DNA from: Candidatus Solincola daggyaiensis
Lineage (GTDB): Bacteria > Actinomycetota > Geothermincolia > Geothermincolales > RBG-13-55-18
Assembly (NCBI GenBank): GCA_015711825.1
Contig: JACVJD010000018.1
Location: forward strand, 1-40,918
Reading direction: 5' to 3'
DNA: 40,918 bases
Under the pieces are notes generated by a model. The model ran no database searches and was not told the origin of the DNA. It saw nothing but the letters and a program-made list of their open reading frames with translations. The translations under genes were made by a program, and so were the position numbers. Of this stretch, positions 15,783 through 23,672 are shown in pieces. The first letter of the stretch is position 1; each line of letters opens with the position of its first letter.

Positions 15783-15917
15783 CGGCATAGCGGGCAGGTA
15801 GCCCGCGGGGCGGAGGAGGCGCGGGCGCATAAGATTGGTTTTGACGAAGCCGTGATGATGGCAGCAGCGGAAGGAATACGGATCGCTGAGAGTCAAGCGC
15901 AAGCAAGGGAGGAAGAG

Positions 15918-17108
15918 ATGAAGGAAACGGTGATCGTCAGTTCGGCAAGGACCGCCTTCGGCAGACTGGCGGGGGCGCTTAAGGATTTCACCGCCCAGGA
16001 GCTGGGCGGACTGGCCATCGCCGAGGCGGTGAAAAGGGCGGAAATCGACCCAACCTGCGTGGACTGCGTGATCATGGGGCAGGTGCTCACGGGCGGCCAG
16101 GGCCAGATCACCGCTCGCCAGGCGGCGGTAAAAGGCGGCATCCCCAAGGAGGTGTGGTGCATCAACGTCAACAAGGTGTGCATCTCCTCCATGTCCGCAC
16201 TGGAGATGGCGGACATGATGATCAAAACGGGGGAGGCCGAGGTGCTGGTGGTGGGCGGACAGGAATCCATGACCAACGCCCCCTATTTCGTCCCCAAGGC
16301 GCGCCTGGGATACCGCATGGGCAACGGGGTGCTGGTTGACGGCATGATCCACGACGGCCTTTGGGACGCCTTCGAGAACGTGCATATGGGCAAGGGGTCG
16401 GATATCTGGGCGGCGAAATACGGCATCACCCGCGAGCAGATGGACCTGGTGGGGGCACGCAGCCACCAGAGGGCGGCGGCGGCCATGGAGAAAGGTCTTC
16501 TCGTCGAGGAGATCGTCCCGGTGGAGATCCCGCAGAAGAAGGGCGACCCGGCCGTTTTCGACCGCGACGAGGGAGTGCGCCCCGATACCACGGTGGAGAA
16601 ACTGGCGGCGCTCAAGCCCGCCTTCGACAAGGAAGGGGCCATCACCGCGGGAAACGCCTCGCAGATTAACGACGGCGCCTGCGCGGCGGTGGTCATGAGC
16701 GCCGAAAAGGCGGCGGAGCTCGGCCTCGAGCCTTTGTGTAAAGTGGTGTCCTATGGGTGCAGCGCGGGCGAGTTCGCCGACCTGCATCCCCACCCCGCCA
16801 ACGCCATCCTCAAAGCGCTGGACAAGGCGGGACTCGAGGTCAAGGACGTGAGCCTTTTCGAGATCAACGAGGCCTTTGCCAGCGTGACCTGGCGTTCGGC
16901 GCAGCTGCTCGGCCTCGATCCCGAGAGCATGGAAAACGTCAACGTCAACGGCGGCGCCATCGCTTTCGGCCATCCCATCGGGGTGAGCGGCATCCGTATC
17001 GTGACCACCATGGCCTACGAATTGCGCCGTCGCGGCGGCGGTTACGGCGCCGCGGGCATCTGCGGCGGTGGTGGCCAGGGCGACGGCATGCTCATCAAGG
17101 TAGGTTAG
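15918..17108 (+). CDS. acetyl-CoA acetyltransferase (thiolase II type)
   Basis: A 396-residue thiolase, catalysing CoA-dependent cleavage of 3-ketoacyl-CoA or condensation of acetyl-CoA. The nucleophile is Cys 88 in [12 protein letters not shown], the His is in [12 protein letters not shown] and the second Cys is in [20 protein letters not shown] is also present. The residues after the nucleophile are ISS instead of the common GSG, a modest departure next to the active site. The start at 15918 follows GGGAGGAAG; the in-frame ATG at 15852 is less likely. It lies between two acyl-CoA dehydrogenases, so a beta-oxidation role is likely. It keeps every catalytic residue missing from the 10840-13172 pair. 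Confidence 0.92.
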   Translation: MKETVIVSSARTAFGRLAGALKDFTAQELGGLAIAEAVKRAEIDPTCVDCVIMGQVLTGGQGQITARQAAVKGGIPKEVWCINVNKVCISSMSALEMADMMIKTGEAEVLVVGGQESMTNAPYFVPKARLGYRMGNGVLVDGMIHDGLWDAFENVHMGKGSDIWAAKYGITREQMDLVGARSHQRAAAAMEKGLLVEEIVPVEIPQKKGDPAVFDRDEGVRPDTTVEKLAALKPAFDKEGAITAGNASQINDGACAAVVMSAEKAAELGLEPLCKVVSYGCSAGEFADLHPHPANAILKALDKAGLEVKDVSLFEINEAFASVTWRSAQLLGLDPESMENVNVNGGAIAFGHPIGVSGIRIVTTMAYELRRRGGGYGAAGICGGGGQGDGMLIKVG

Positions 17109-17501
17109 AGAGAAAAGAGTCGCGGCCGTTTGGCGCGGTAACCGGAAGGCACGGCGGCGGGGATCGAGCGGTGTTCCCAAGCGTGGTCGGCGGCATGAAG
17201 CGCGCCGTTCGGAGATATGGGCGCGGCGTTAGCTTGCGTGTCGCGGCCCCCGCAACGCTTGTACCTGAACCGGTGTGCGTACCGGGGGTGCGCGAGGGGC
17301 ATGTCGCCGCCAGACGGCATGCCGTGAAGGCAGAAGAGCCCTGCGCCATGGAGGATGGCTTTTCGATATAGGAGCGTTTCGAGTGCGGTTCATGCGGAGG
17401 TTTCGGAGGCGGGGCGGTGAAGCGCATCATCACCGGCGACGCTTCCGGAGGGTACGGCCCGGGTGGTATGACGGGCCGGCACGAGGTCTTAGGAGGGTGA
17501 C
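17109..17501 (+). other. 393-bp gap between thiolase and acyl-CoA dehydrogenase 2
   Basis: GC-rich throughout, with short open frames on both strands but none with protein-like composition or a ribosome binding site. I saw no promoter pair or terminator. It may be a decayed gene or a long untranslated spacer. Confidence 0.3.
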
Positions 17502-18638
17502 ATGTACGAACTGACCGAAGAGCAGAAGATGCTCCAGCAGACGGTGCGCCAACTGGCCAAGGAGAAAGTGGAGCCGAGGGCGGCGGAGATCGACGCCAGC
17601 GGCGAATACCCGTGGGACATGTTCGAGCTCCTGCGCGACAACGACCTGCTCGCCCTGTGCTTCCCCGAGGAGCTGGACGGAGCGGGGGCGGACCTGCTCA
17701 CGGTATGCATCGCCATCGAGGAGCTTGCCAAGGTGTGCACCAACACCAGCCTCATCCTGGGGGTTTGCAAGCTGGGCTCGCAGCCCATCATGCTCGCCGG
17801 CAACGAGGAGCAGCTCAAGAAGTACATCCCGCCCCTGGCCAGGGGAGAGAAGCAGTGCGCTTTCGGCCTCACCGAGCCCGGCGCGGGCTCCGACGCCGCG
17901 GCCATGGGCACGCGCGCGGTGCGTAAGGGCGACGTGTACGTCATCAACGGCCAGAAGTGCTTCATCACCAACGGCGGCATCGCCGATACCTATTCCATCT
18001 TCGCCAAGACGGACGATAGCGCGGGAGTCAAGGGCATCTCCGCCTTTATCGTGGAGAAGGATTTCCCCGGCTTCGAGGTGGGAAAGATCGAACACAAGAT
18101 GGGCATCCGCGGATCCCAGACCACCGAGCTGGTGTTCACGGATATGGAGGTACCGGCCGAGAACCTCCTGGGTAAGGAGGGCGAGGGCTTCAAGATCGCC
18201 ATGATGACCCTGGACCGTACCCGCCCCTCCATCGGGGCCCAGGCGGTGGGAATCGCCGCCGGCGCCCTGGAGCACGCCGTGAGCTATTCCAAGGAGAGGG
18301 TGCAGTTCGGGGCGCCCATAGCGCGTCTGCAGGGCATCCAGTTCATGCTCGCCGACATGGCCATGCAGGTGGAGGCGGCTCGCCAGCTGGTGTATTATTC
18401 CGCCGCCCTGGTGGAGAGGGCGGGGCGCGAGGCCTCGGCGGTCTCGGCCATGGCCAAGTGCTTCGCCTCCGACGTGGCCATGAAGGTGACCGTTGACGCG
18501 GTGCAGGTCCTGGGAGGATACGGGTACATGATCGAGTACCCTCTGGAGCGCATGATGCGCGACGCCAAGATCACCCAGATCTACGAGGGCACCAACCAGG
18601 TGCAGCGGGTGGTCATCGCCCGCCACCTTCTGAGCTAA
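17502..18638 (+). CDS. acyl-CoA dehydrogenase 2
   Basis: A 378-residue acyl-CoA dehydrogenase close to the butyryl/short-chain group. It has FGLTEPGAGSDAAAMGT, QKCFITNGGIADTY, MGIRGSQTTELVF, the helix YSKERVQFGAPIARLQGIQFMLADM, QVLGGYGYMIEYPLERMMRDAK, and the catalytic glutamate (about 362) in QIYEGTNQVQR. The ATG follows TAGGAGGGTGAC. It oxidises an acyl-CoA to the enoyl-CoA with electrons to ETF; no ETF genes are in the window. It is the last gene before a strong terminator. Confidence 0.94.
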   Translation: MYELTEEQKMLQQTVRQLAKEKVEPRAAEIDASGEYPWDMFELLRDNDLLALCFPEELDGAGADLLTVCIAIEELAKVCTNTSLILGVCKLGSQPIMLAGNEEQLKKYIPPLARGEKQCAFGLTEPGAGSDAAAMGTRAVRKGDVYVINGQKCFITNGGIADTYSIFAKTDDSAGVKGISAFIVEKDFPGFEVGKIEHKMGIRGSQTTELVFTDMEVPAENLLGKEGEGFKIAMMTLDRTRPSIGAQAVGIAAGALEHAVSYSKERVQFGAPIARLQGIQFMLADMAMQVEAARQLVYYSAALVERAGREASAVSAMAKCFASDVAMKVTVDAVQVLGGYGYMIEYPLERMMRDAKITQIYEGTNQVQRVVIARHLLS

Positions 18639-18655
18639 GGCGAAGAGGTAAAAGC

Positions 18656-18749
18656 CGGTCGTTTTCTCCCTTCCTGGGCGCGGGAGTCGGGAAGGCCGTA
18701 TGTGTGCGGGAGGGGTGAAGGGCTCCGCTTCGGAGACGGGAAACGACCG
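18656..18749 (+). other. structured 3' untranslated region
   Basis: CGGTCGTTT at 18656-18664 is the exact reverse complement of AAACGACCG at 18741-18749. Between them lies a small hairpin CTCCG/CGGAG near 18723-18735. The 9-bp closing stem makes a compact domain between the dehydrogenase stop and the terminator. It could stabilise the mRNA or be a small RNA. Confidence 0.4.
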
Positions 18750-18770
18750 TATCGCCGAGGGATGATAAAG

Positions 18771-18802
18771 AGGAGGGGCCGCGCGCCCCTCCTATGATTT
18801 TT
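18771..18802 (+). terminator. strong Rho-independent terminator after acyl-CoA dehydrogenase 2
   Basis: A perfect 9-bp stem AGGAGGGGC (18771-18779)/GCCCCTCCT (18785-18793) with a five-base loop is followed by ATGATTTTT. It is the clearest terminator in the window. Confidence 0.85.
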
Positions 18803-19114
18803 CGCAAACGCGGCTGCAAGCGGCAAGGCGCATCAAAGCCGGAGCGGATGCGTGGTAGAGACGCCATCGCCCTGCCGTAGGGCGGAAATCACCACTATGG
18901 CCTATGCGCGCACGATGGGCGAGATCCGAGAAGCAAGCTCTTATGTGTAGCAAGCCGCCCCCATCCGTTCTCCCGCCCTCCGTTGCGGCGCGTCCCTTGG
19001 GGGAGAGGAAACCTGCTATCACCCTAAGGTGAGCCGGAAATCACGCTCACGCCTTATATTTCGCGCTCCCCGCGCCTCCGAACCTCTCAGCAAAGAGGCA
19101 AAGGAGGCGATAAC
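18803..19114 (+). other. leader region of the subtilisin gene
   Basis: 312 bp with no supported gene. It has several GC-rich potential stems, such as GCCCTGCCG/GGCGG near 18869-18882. Parts near 18803-18845 (GCAAAC, then CAAAGCC) faintly recall a c-di-GMP-I riboswitch, but key elements are absent. The ribosome binding site of the protease is AAAGGAGG just before 19115. Confidence 0.3.
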
Positions 19115-21634
19115 ATGGCCGTCACGGCAAGGATGCGTAAAACGGCGCCCGCCATGGTGGCGGCCTTTTTCGTCTTCCTCTCCGCTTTTGCCGTCTTGGC
19201 TACGCCGTCCATAGGCGCTGGCGGCGCCTTGGCGGCGGCGGGAGGGCCGCCTCCCCGCCTTATGGTGGCCTGGGAGGAAGGCAGGGCGGGGCTGGAGAGT
19301 CCGACTTCCACCAACGCCCTGACTGAGGGGGCCAGGAAGGCCCTCCAGGCAGTGCCGGGGCTTTACGAGAGCCTGCGGAGAGCCGCGTGGCCGACACCCG
19401 ACCTCCAGGCGCTGACGTTGGGGGAGGGGGCTTCGCTTGAAGAGGCGAAACGCGCGTTGTCCTCCCTGCCGGGGGTGCGCTTCGTGGAGGAGGACACCGT
19501 GGTAAAGGTGGAATCTTATTCCAGCGACCCCTATTACCAGAAGCAGTGGTACCTTGCCCGCATCGGAGCGCCCGTCGCCTGGGAGGGCGGGATCACGGGC
19601 GGCGAGGTCCTGGTGGCGGTGGTGGACTCCGGCGTCGACGCTTCCCACCCCGATCTCAGGGGACGCGTGGAGCGAGGCTACGATTTCGTGGACCACGACG
19701 AGGACGCCTCTGACGCATACGGCCACGGCACCCATGTGGCCGGGATAATAGCGGCCGCCGGCGACAACGGCGAGGGCGTAGCGGGCCTGGCCTGGAGGGC
19801 GCGCATTCTGCCGGTGCGGGTGCTGGACGGGAGCGGGTACGGCTATTACTCGGACATCATCGCGGGCATACGCTACGCTGCCGATCGCGGAGCCCGCATA
19901 ATAAACCTCAGCCTCGGCGGCGGGGCCCAGTCGCAGGCCCTGCAGGAGGCGGTGGACTATGCGCGTTCCAAGGGATGCCTGCTGGTGGCGGCGGCCGGGA
20001 ACGGCGGCCTCGACTCCCTCAGCTACCCCGCCGCCTGCGAGGGAGTGGTGGGAGTGGGAGCGGTGGATACGGAGAGCCGCCCGGCTTCCTTTTCCAACCG
20101 CGGCGATGCGTTGGACGTGGTCGCCCCGGGCGTGGCTATTTACTCTACCTACCCCGGGAACCGCTATGCTTCCCTGAGCGGAACCTCCATGGCCGCGCCG
20201 CAGGTGAGCGGAGCACTTGCTCTCCTTATGTCGCGCGAGCCCGGCCTCGGGGTAGCGGAAGCGGAATCGCGCCTTACCGGCAGCGCGCGAGATCTCTGCG
20301 ATGTCGGCTGGGATGCCTACAGCGGCTGGGGGATGCTGAGGGTGGACGGGCTTCTCGGCCTGGACGTGAGGAACAGCGACGGATCCGACGGCGGGCTCTT
20401 TTTCGCCGAGGGCTGCACCGCCCCGGGGTTCGATACCTACCTGCTGCTGGAAAACCCCGGGAGCGAGCCCGAGGAAGCCACCCTTGATCTCTATGGAAAC
20501 GCTGGCCCCGTCTCCTCCAGCGGGGTGGTGGTCCCGGCTCGCTCTCGCCTGACCCTGCACCTCAACCGCATGGCGCCGGCTGGGGACGTCTCGGCCAGGC
20601 TTTCGACCAGCAAAGGATCACCCTTGAACGCGCAGCGCTCCATGTATTTCGATTATCACGGCATTAAGGACGGACATACCACCGGCGCCGCGGACGTTTC
20701 CAGGCAATGGTATTTCGCCGAGGGCTACACGGGTGAGGGATTCGATACCTACATACTGGTTCTCAATCCCCAGAAGGAGACCGCGCACCTGACCCTGGAG
20801 CTTATGACCCCCGAGGGGAACTCCACGCACGGATTCGAGGTCTCTCCCGGGACGCGCCGCACCATCAGGCTCAACGATCTGCTGCCGGGTGCGGAGATCG
20901 CCGCGGTGGTGACCTCCGACTTGCCGGTGGTGGCGGAGCGCGCGGTGTATTTCGATATGGGCGAGAGAAGCGGCGGTTCGGTGGCCATGGGAGCGCAAGC
21001 TGCCGCGGAGGAATGGTATTTCGCGGAGGGTTACACGGGAGGTGAGTTCGACACCTGGCTTCTCCTGGCCAACCCCTCTCCATCGCCCGTGACGGCCTTT
21101 GCCTCCTTACAGCGCGGTGACGGCGTGATCCTGGAGAGGGAAGTACCCCTGCAGCCGCGCTCCCGTGCCACCGTGCATATAGACGAGATCCCCGGCCTGG
21201 AGAACGCCGAGGTATCCACGCGGGTGAGAGCCGACTATCCGGGTGTGGTGGCGGAAAGGGCCATGTATTTCTCCTATCATGGCTCTTTCGGAACGGCGGG
21301 GGGCGGGCACGCGGCCGTGGGCGCCGTGGCGCCTTCCTCCCACTGGCTGATACCGGAGGGATACACGGGCACCGGTTTCGAGAGCTGGATCCTGGTGTCC
21401 AACCTGGAGGACAAAACGGTGTCGGTGCGCCTGGTGGTGATGGGAGAGAGTGGGGCGGAAACAACGCGCGAGTTCTCCCTCCCTCCCCACGCGCGCCTCT
21501 CGGTGCTGGAGAACGACCTCCTGGCGGGTGAGGGCGTCAGCGCGGAGGTGACCGCCCTCGGCGGTGAGCGCCTGGTGGTGGAGGGCGCGTTCTACTTCCG
21601 CTACGGCGAGGGCATAGATGGCGGAAGCTCCTGA
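19115..21634 (+). CDS. secreted subtilisin-like serine protease with four C-terminal WYFAEG repeats
   Basis: 839 residues. A signal peptide (basic MAVTARMRKT, then a hydrophobic stretch to about 30 and an Ala-rich cleavage region near 35-43) is followed by an I9-like propeptide (about 50-133). The S8 catalytic domain carries Asp 171 (VVDSGVD), His 204 (GHGTHVAG), the oxyanion Asn 296 (AAAGNGG) and Ser 358 (SGTSMAAP). From about residue 428 to the end are four ~105-residue repeats starting LFFAEG, WYFAEG, WYFAEG and HWLIPEG, shared with two other exported proteins here. No sortase motif or C-terminal membrane helix is seen, so the repeats may hold it to the cell surface. It starts behind AAAGGAGG. 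Confidence 0.93.
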   Translation: MAVTARMRKTAPAMVAAFFVFLSAFAVLATPSIGAGGALAAAGGPPPRLMVAWEEGRAGLESPTSTNALTEGARKALQAVPGLYESLRRAAWPTPDLQALTLGEGASLEEAKRALSSLPGVRFVEEDTVVKVESYSSDPYYQKQWYLARIGAPVAWEGGITGGEVLVAVVDSGVDASHPDLRGRVERGYDFVDHDEDASDAYGHGTHVAGIIAAAGDNGEGVAGLAWRARILPVRVLDGSGYGYYSDIIAGIRYAADRGARIINLSLGGGAQSQALQEAVDYARSKGCLLVAAAGNGGLDSLSYPAACEGVVGVGAVDTESRPASFSNRGDALDVVAPGVAIYSTYPGNRYASLSGTSMAAPQVSGALALLMSREPGLGVAEAESRLTGSARDLCDVGWDAYSGWGMLRVDGLLGLDVRNSDGSDGGLFFAEGCTAPGFDTYLLLENPGSEPEEATLDLYGNAGPVSSSGVVVPARSRLTLHLNRMAPAGDVSARLSTSKGSPLNAQRSMYFDYHGIKDGHTTGAADVSRQWYFAEGYTGEGFDTYILVLNPQKETAHLTLELMTPEGNSTHGFEVSPGTRRTIRLNDLLPGAEIAAVVTSDLPVVAERAVYFDMGERSGGSVAMGAQAAAEEWYFAEGYTGGEFDTWLLLANPSPSPVTAFASLQRGDGVILEREVPLQPRSRATVHIDEIPGLENAEVSTRVRADYPGVVAERAMYFSYHGSFGTAGGGHAAVGAVAPSSHWLIPEGYTGTGFESWILVSNLEDKTVSVRLVVMGESGAETTREFSLPPHARLSVLENDLLAGEGVSAEVTALGGERLVVEGAFYFRYGEGIDGGSS
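20396..21631 (+). repeat. four ~105-residue WYFAEG-type repeats (protease)
   Basis: Repeat units start at 20396, 20708, 21014 and 21344. Each opens with a (W/L)(Y/F)FAEG-x-T-x-x-GFDTY(L/I)L motif and ends with AERAMYF-type residues. The unit spacing is 312, 306 and 330 bases. Confidence 0.85.
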
Positions 21635-21698
21635 CCGTAACCGGGGCAAACGCCGTTTGGCCGCAAACAGGTGCGCACTGAGATCGCTTACCGTCCAG

Positions 21699-21807
21699 TC
21701 CTAAACCGCCCAGGAAACAGGCAATCGATAAGAAGAAAGCCTTGGCCTTTGACGACGAGATGCTCACACCCCCTCCTTAACCGCCCAGGCGAAAGGCGAT
21801 TGACAAG
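21699..21807 (+). repeat. two imperfect 34-bp direct repeats upstream of the TetR gene
   Basis: Copies at 21699-21732 and 21774-21807 match at 27 of 34 positions with a 75-bp period. The core is AACCGCCCAGG. The second copy contains the TTGACA -35 box of the TetR promoter; the first has TCGATA there. They could be regulator sites or a duplicated promoter upstream element. Confidence 0.55.
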
Positions 21808-21828
21808 GGGGAGGCGTGGCGATATAAT
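21800..21828 (+). promoter_or_regulatory. consensus sigma-70-type promoter of the TetR gene
   Basis: TTGACA (21800-21805) and TATAAT (21823-21828) are both perfect, separated by exactly 17 bases. The expected transcription start, near 21835, lies inside the operator palindrome. Confidence 0.8.
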
Positions 21829-21857
21829 ATCGACCGGATGGTCGGTCGAGATTATAT
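21822..21857 (+). promoter_or_regulatory. palindromic operator over the TetR promoter
   Basis: The arms 21823-21836 (TATAATATCGACCG) and 21843-21856 match as inverted repeats at 13 of 14 positions around a six-base centre, and the flanking A/T at 21822/21857 also pair. A second, shorter palindrome CGACC-GGAT-GGTCG (21831-21844) overlaps it off-centre. The left arm includes the -10 box, so a bound dimer or dimer pair would block transcription. Autorepression by the TetR protein just downstream is the natural reading. Confidence 0.75.
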
Positions 21858-21873
21858 AAAGGCGCGTACATCC

Positions 21874-22485
21874 ATGCCCAAGCGCGAGAACCCCGTCAAA
21901 GAGCTGCGAGAGAAACAGATCAAGGAAGCGGCCCTGCGCCTTTTCTCCGAGCGTGGCTTTCACCACACCACCATAACCCAGATCGCGGAGGCGGCCGAGC
22001 TTGGAAAGGGCACCATATATTGGTACTGGAAATCCAAGGAAGACCTGGCGTACTCGCTGGTATCAGACATGTTGGGCGATTTCCTGGCCCTCATCGAGGA
22101 GGCCAGGGACGCCGAGGGGGCGGTAGCGGATCGTTTCAAGGATCTGGTGGCCAAGGTGTCGGAATTGTATTACCGCGAGACCGACTACCTGCGCCTGCTG
22201 TGGAAGTTCAGGGTGGACCGCGGCTATATCTTCAGCGAGGGGTACAGGGAAAAGGTGGCAAGCTACTACCTGCGCATGCGCAAGGCGCTGGAGAGCCTCA
22301 TCGAGGAGGGGATGCGCAAGGGCGAGTTCAGGGAAGTGGACCCGGTGAGGATGGCCTTCATCCTCTTGGGGGTGGCGGAGGGCCTGGAGTTGGAATGGCT
22401 GGAGAACGAGGACGAGTTCTCGATGCGCGAGGCCCTGAACGAGATCATGGGCCTGGCCATCGCGGGCATCGCGAAACAGGCATAA
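21874..22485 (+). CDS. TetR/AcrR family transcriptional regulator
   Basis: 203 residues. The N-terminal helix-turn-helix is clear (AALRLFSERGFHHTTITQIAEAAELGKGTIYWYWKSK, about residues 18-52). The C-terminal helical ligand-binding domain is not diagnostic of a ligand. I chose the ATG at 21874 because the in-frame ATG at 21838 lies in the operator centre, at about the transcription start. It probably represses itself and the reductase gene 56 bases downstream. A fatty-acid or acyl-CoA ligand would suit the neighbourhood but is only a guess. Confidence 0.88.
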   Translation: MPKRENPVKELREKQIKEAALRLFSERGFHHTTITQIAEAAELGKGTIYWYWKSKEDLAYSLVSDMLGDFLALIEEARDAEGAVADRFKDLVAKVSELYYRETDYLRLLWKFRVDRGYIFSEGYREKVASYYLRMRKALESLIEEGMRKGEFREVDPVRMAFILLGVAEGLELEWLENEDEFSMREALNEIMGLAIAGIAKQA

Positions 22486-22541
22486 GTGGACATCCGTATG
22501 AAGGGGGCGTCGAGCTCCCGCGCGAGGAAAGGAGTTGAGGG

Positions 22542-23660
22542 ATGAGGGTGATAGCGCTGGGAGGAGCGGGAATGATGGGCCGCTTCGCGGTCAGGGACCT
22601 GGCATCCAAGGAGAGCGTGGAAGACCTGCTCATAGCGGACTACAACCTCGAGGAGGCGGAGGCCCTGGCCAGGGAGCTGGGCCCCAAATGCCGTGCCTGT
22701 AAGGTGGACGCCAACGACCATGCCCAGATGGTGGAGACGGTGCGCGGTTTCGACGTGGCCATGGGCACCATCGGCCCCTTTTACAAGTACGAGAAGAAGG
22801 TGGCCGGCGCCTGCATCGAGGCGGGCGTCAATTACGTGAGCATCTGCGACGACTACGACGCCGCGGCCGACTTCATGGCCCTGGACGAGGCGGCGAAAAA
22901 AGCGGGGGTGACCGCCATCACCGGCGTGGGGTGGACCCCGGGTATCACCAACGTTTTCGCGCGCCTGGGGGCGGACCAGCTCGACGAGGTGGACGAGATC
23001 GCCACCTCCTGGGCCTGCGATCCCGCGGACACCGCCGGGAAGGCGGTGACCCTGCATTACCTGCACGCGGTCACGGGCATGATCCCCTCCTACATCGACG
23101 GCAGGATGCAGTACATCAAGGCCGGGTCGGGCCTGGAGCGCATCACCTTCCCGCCCACGGTGGGAGCGGTGGACTGCTTCCATGCCGGGCACCCGGAGCC
23201 GGTGACCATACCGCGCTACATCGATTGCCGCTCCGTGACCCTCAAGGGCGGCCTCACGGACGTTTTCCTGGTGCAGCTCTGCAACCTGATCGTGGCCGCC
23301 AAGCTTACCGATAGCGAGCGCAAGAAGGACATCGTGGGCGGGTTTTTCAACAAGCTGTTGCCGTACCTGGAGAACATCGGCAAGCCGCCCGAGACCTGCT
23401 CCGCCTGCCGCACCGACATCACGGGAAAAAAGAACGGAAAGTGGGTGCATCTGGCCTACGGGGCCGCCGCGCATATGGACATGCTCACCTGCCTTCCCAC
23501 CTCCATCGCGGTGCAGATGGTGGGGGAGGGCAGGGTGGTCGAGAAGGGAGCGCTGGCTCCCGAGGCCTGCCTGCCCCCGCAGGAGTTCCTCAAACGCCTT
23601 GCGGAGGGCGGGGTGCGCCTCTACGAGGGCGACGACATGACCAGGCCCCTCACGTTATAG
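22542..23660 (+). CDS. saccharopine dehydrogenase family protein
   Basis: 372 residues with an N-terminal Rossmann fold: VIALGGAGMMGRFAVRDLA, then an acidic residue in LLIADYN suggesting NAD(H) preference. GVGWTPGITNVFAR and the central DFMALDEAAKKAGVTAI region are typical of the family, which includes lysine-pathway enzymes and many uncharacterised oxidoreductases. The ATG lies behind AAAGGAGTTGAGG. It sits directly after the TetR gene with no promoter visible between, so it is probably the regulator's target. The substrate is unknown. Confidence 0.82.
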   Translation: MRVIALGGAGMMGRFAVRDLASKESVEDLLIADYNLEEAEALARELGPKCRACKVDANDHAQMVETVRGFDVAMGTIGPFYKYEKKVAGACIEAGVNYVSICDDYDAAADFMALDEAAKKAGVTAITGVGWTPGITNVFARLGADQLDEVDEIATSWACDPADTAGKAVTLHYLHAVTGMIPSYIDGRMQYIKAGSGLERITFPPTVGAVDCFHAGHPEPVTIPRYIDCRSVTLKGGLTDVFLVQLCNLIVAAKLTDSERKKDIVGGFFNKLLPYLENIGKPPETCSACRTDITGKKNGKWVHLAYGAAAHMDMLTCLPTSIAVQMVGEGRVVEKGALAPEACLPPQEFLKRLAEGGVRLYEGDDMTRPLTL

Positions 23661-23672
23661 GCGTGACATGAC

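Noticed and set aside
18803-18880. c-di-GMP-I (GEMM) riboswitch before the protease
   Set aside because: GCAAAC and CAAAGCC occur, but the GAAA tetraloop, the GACGCAAAGCC joint and the receptor helix are missing.
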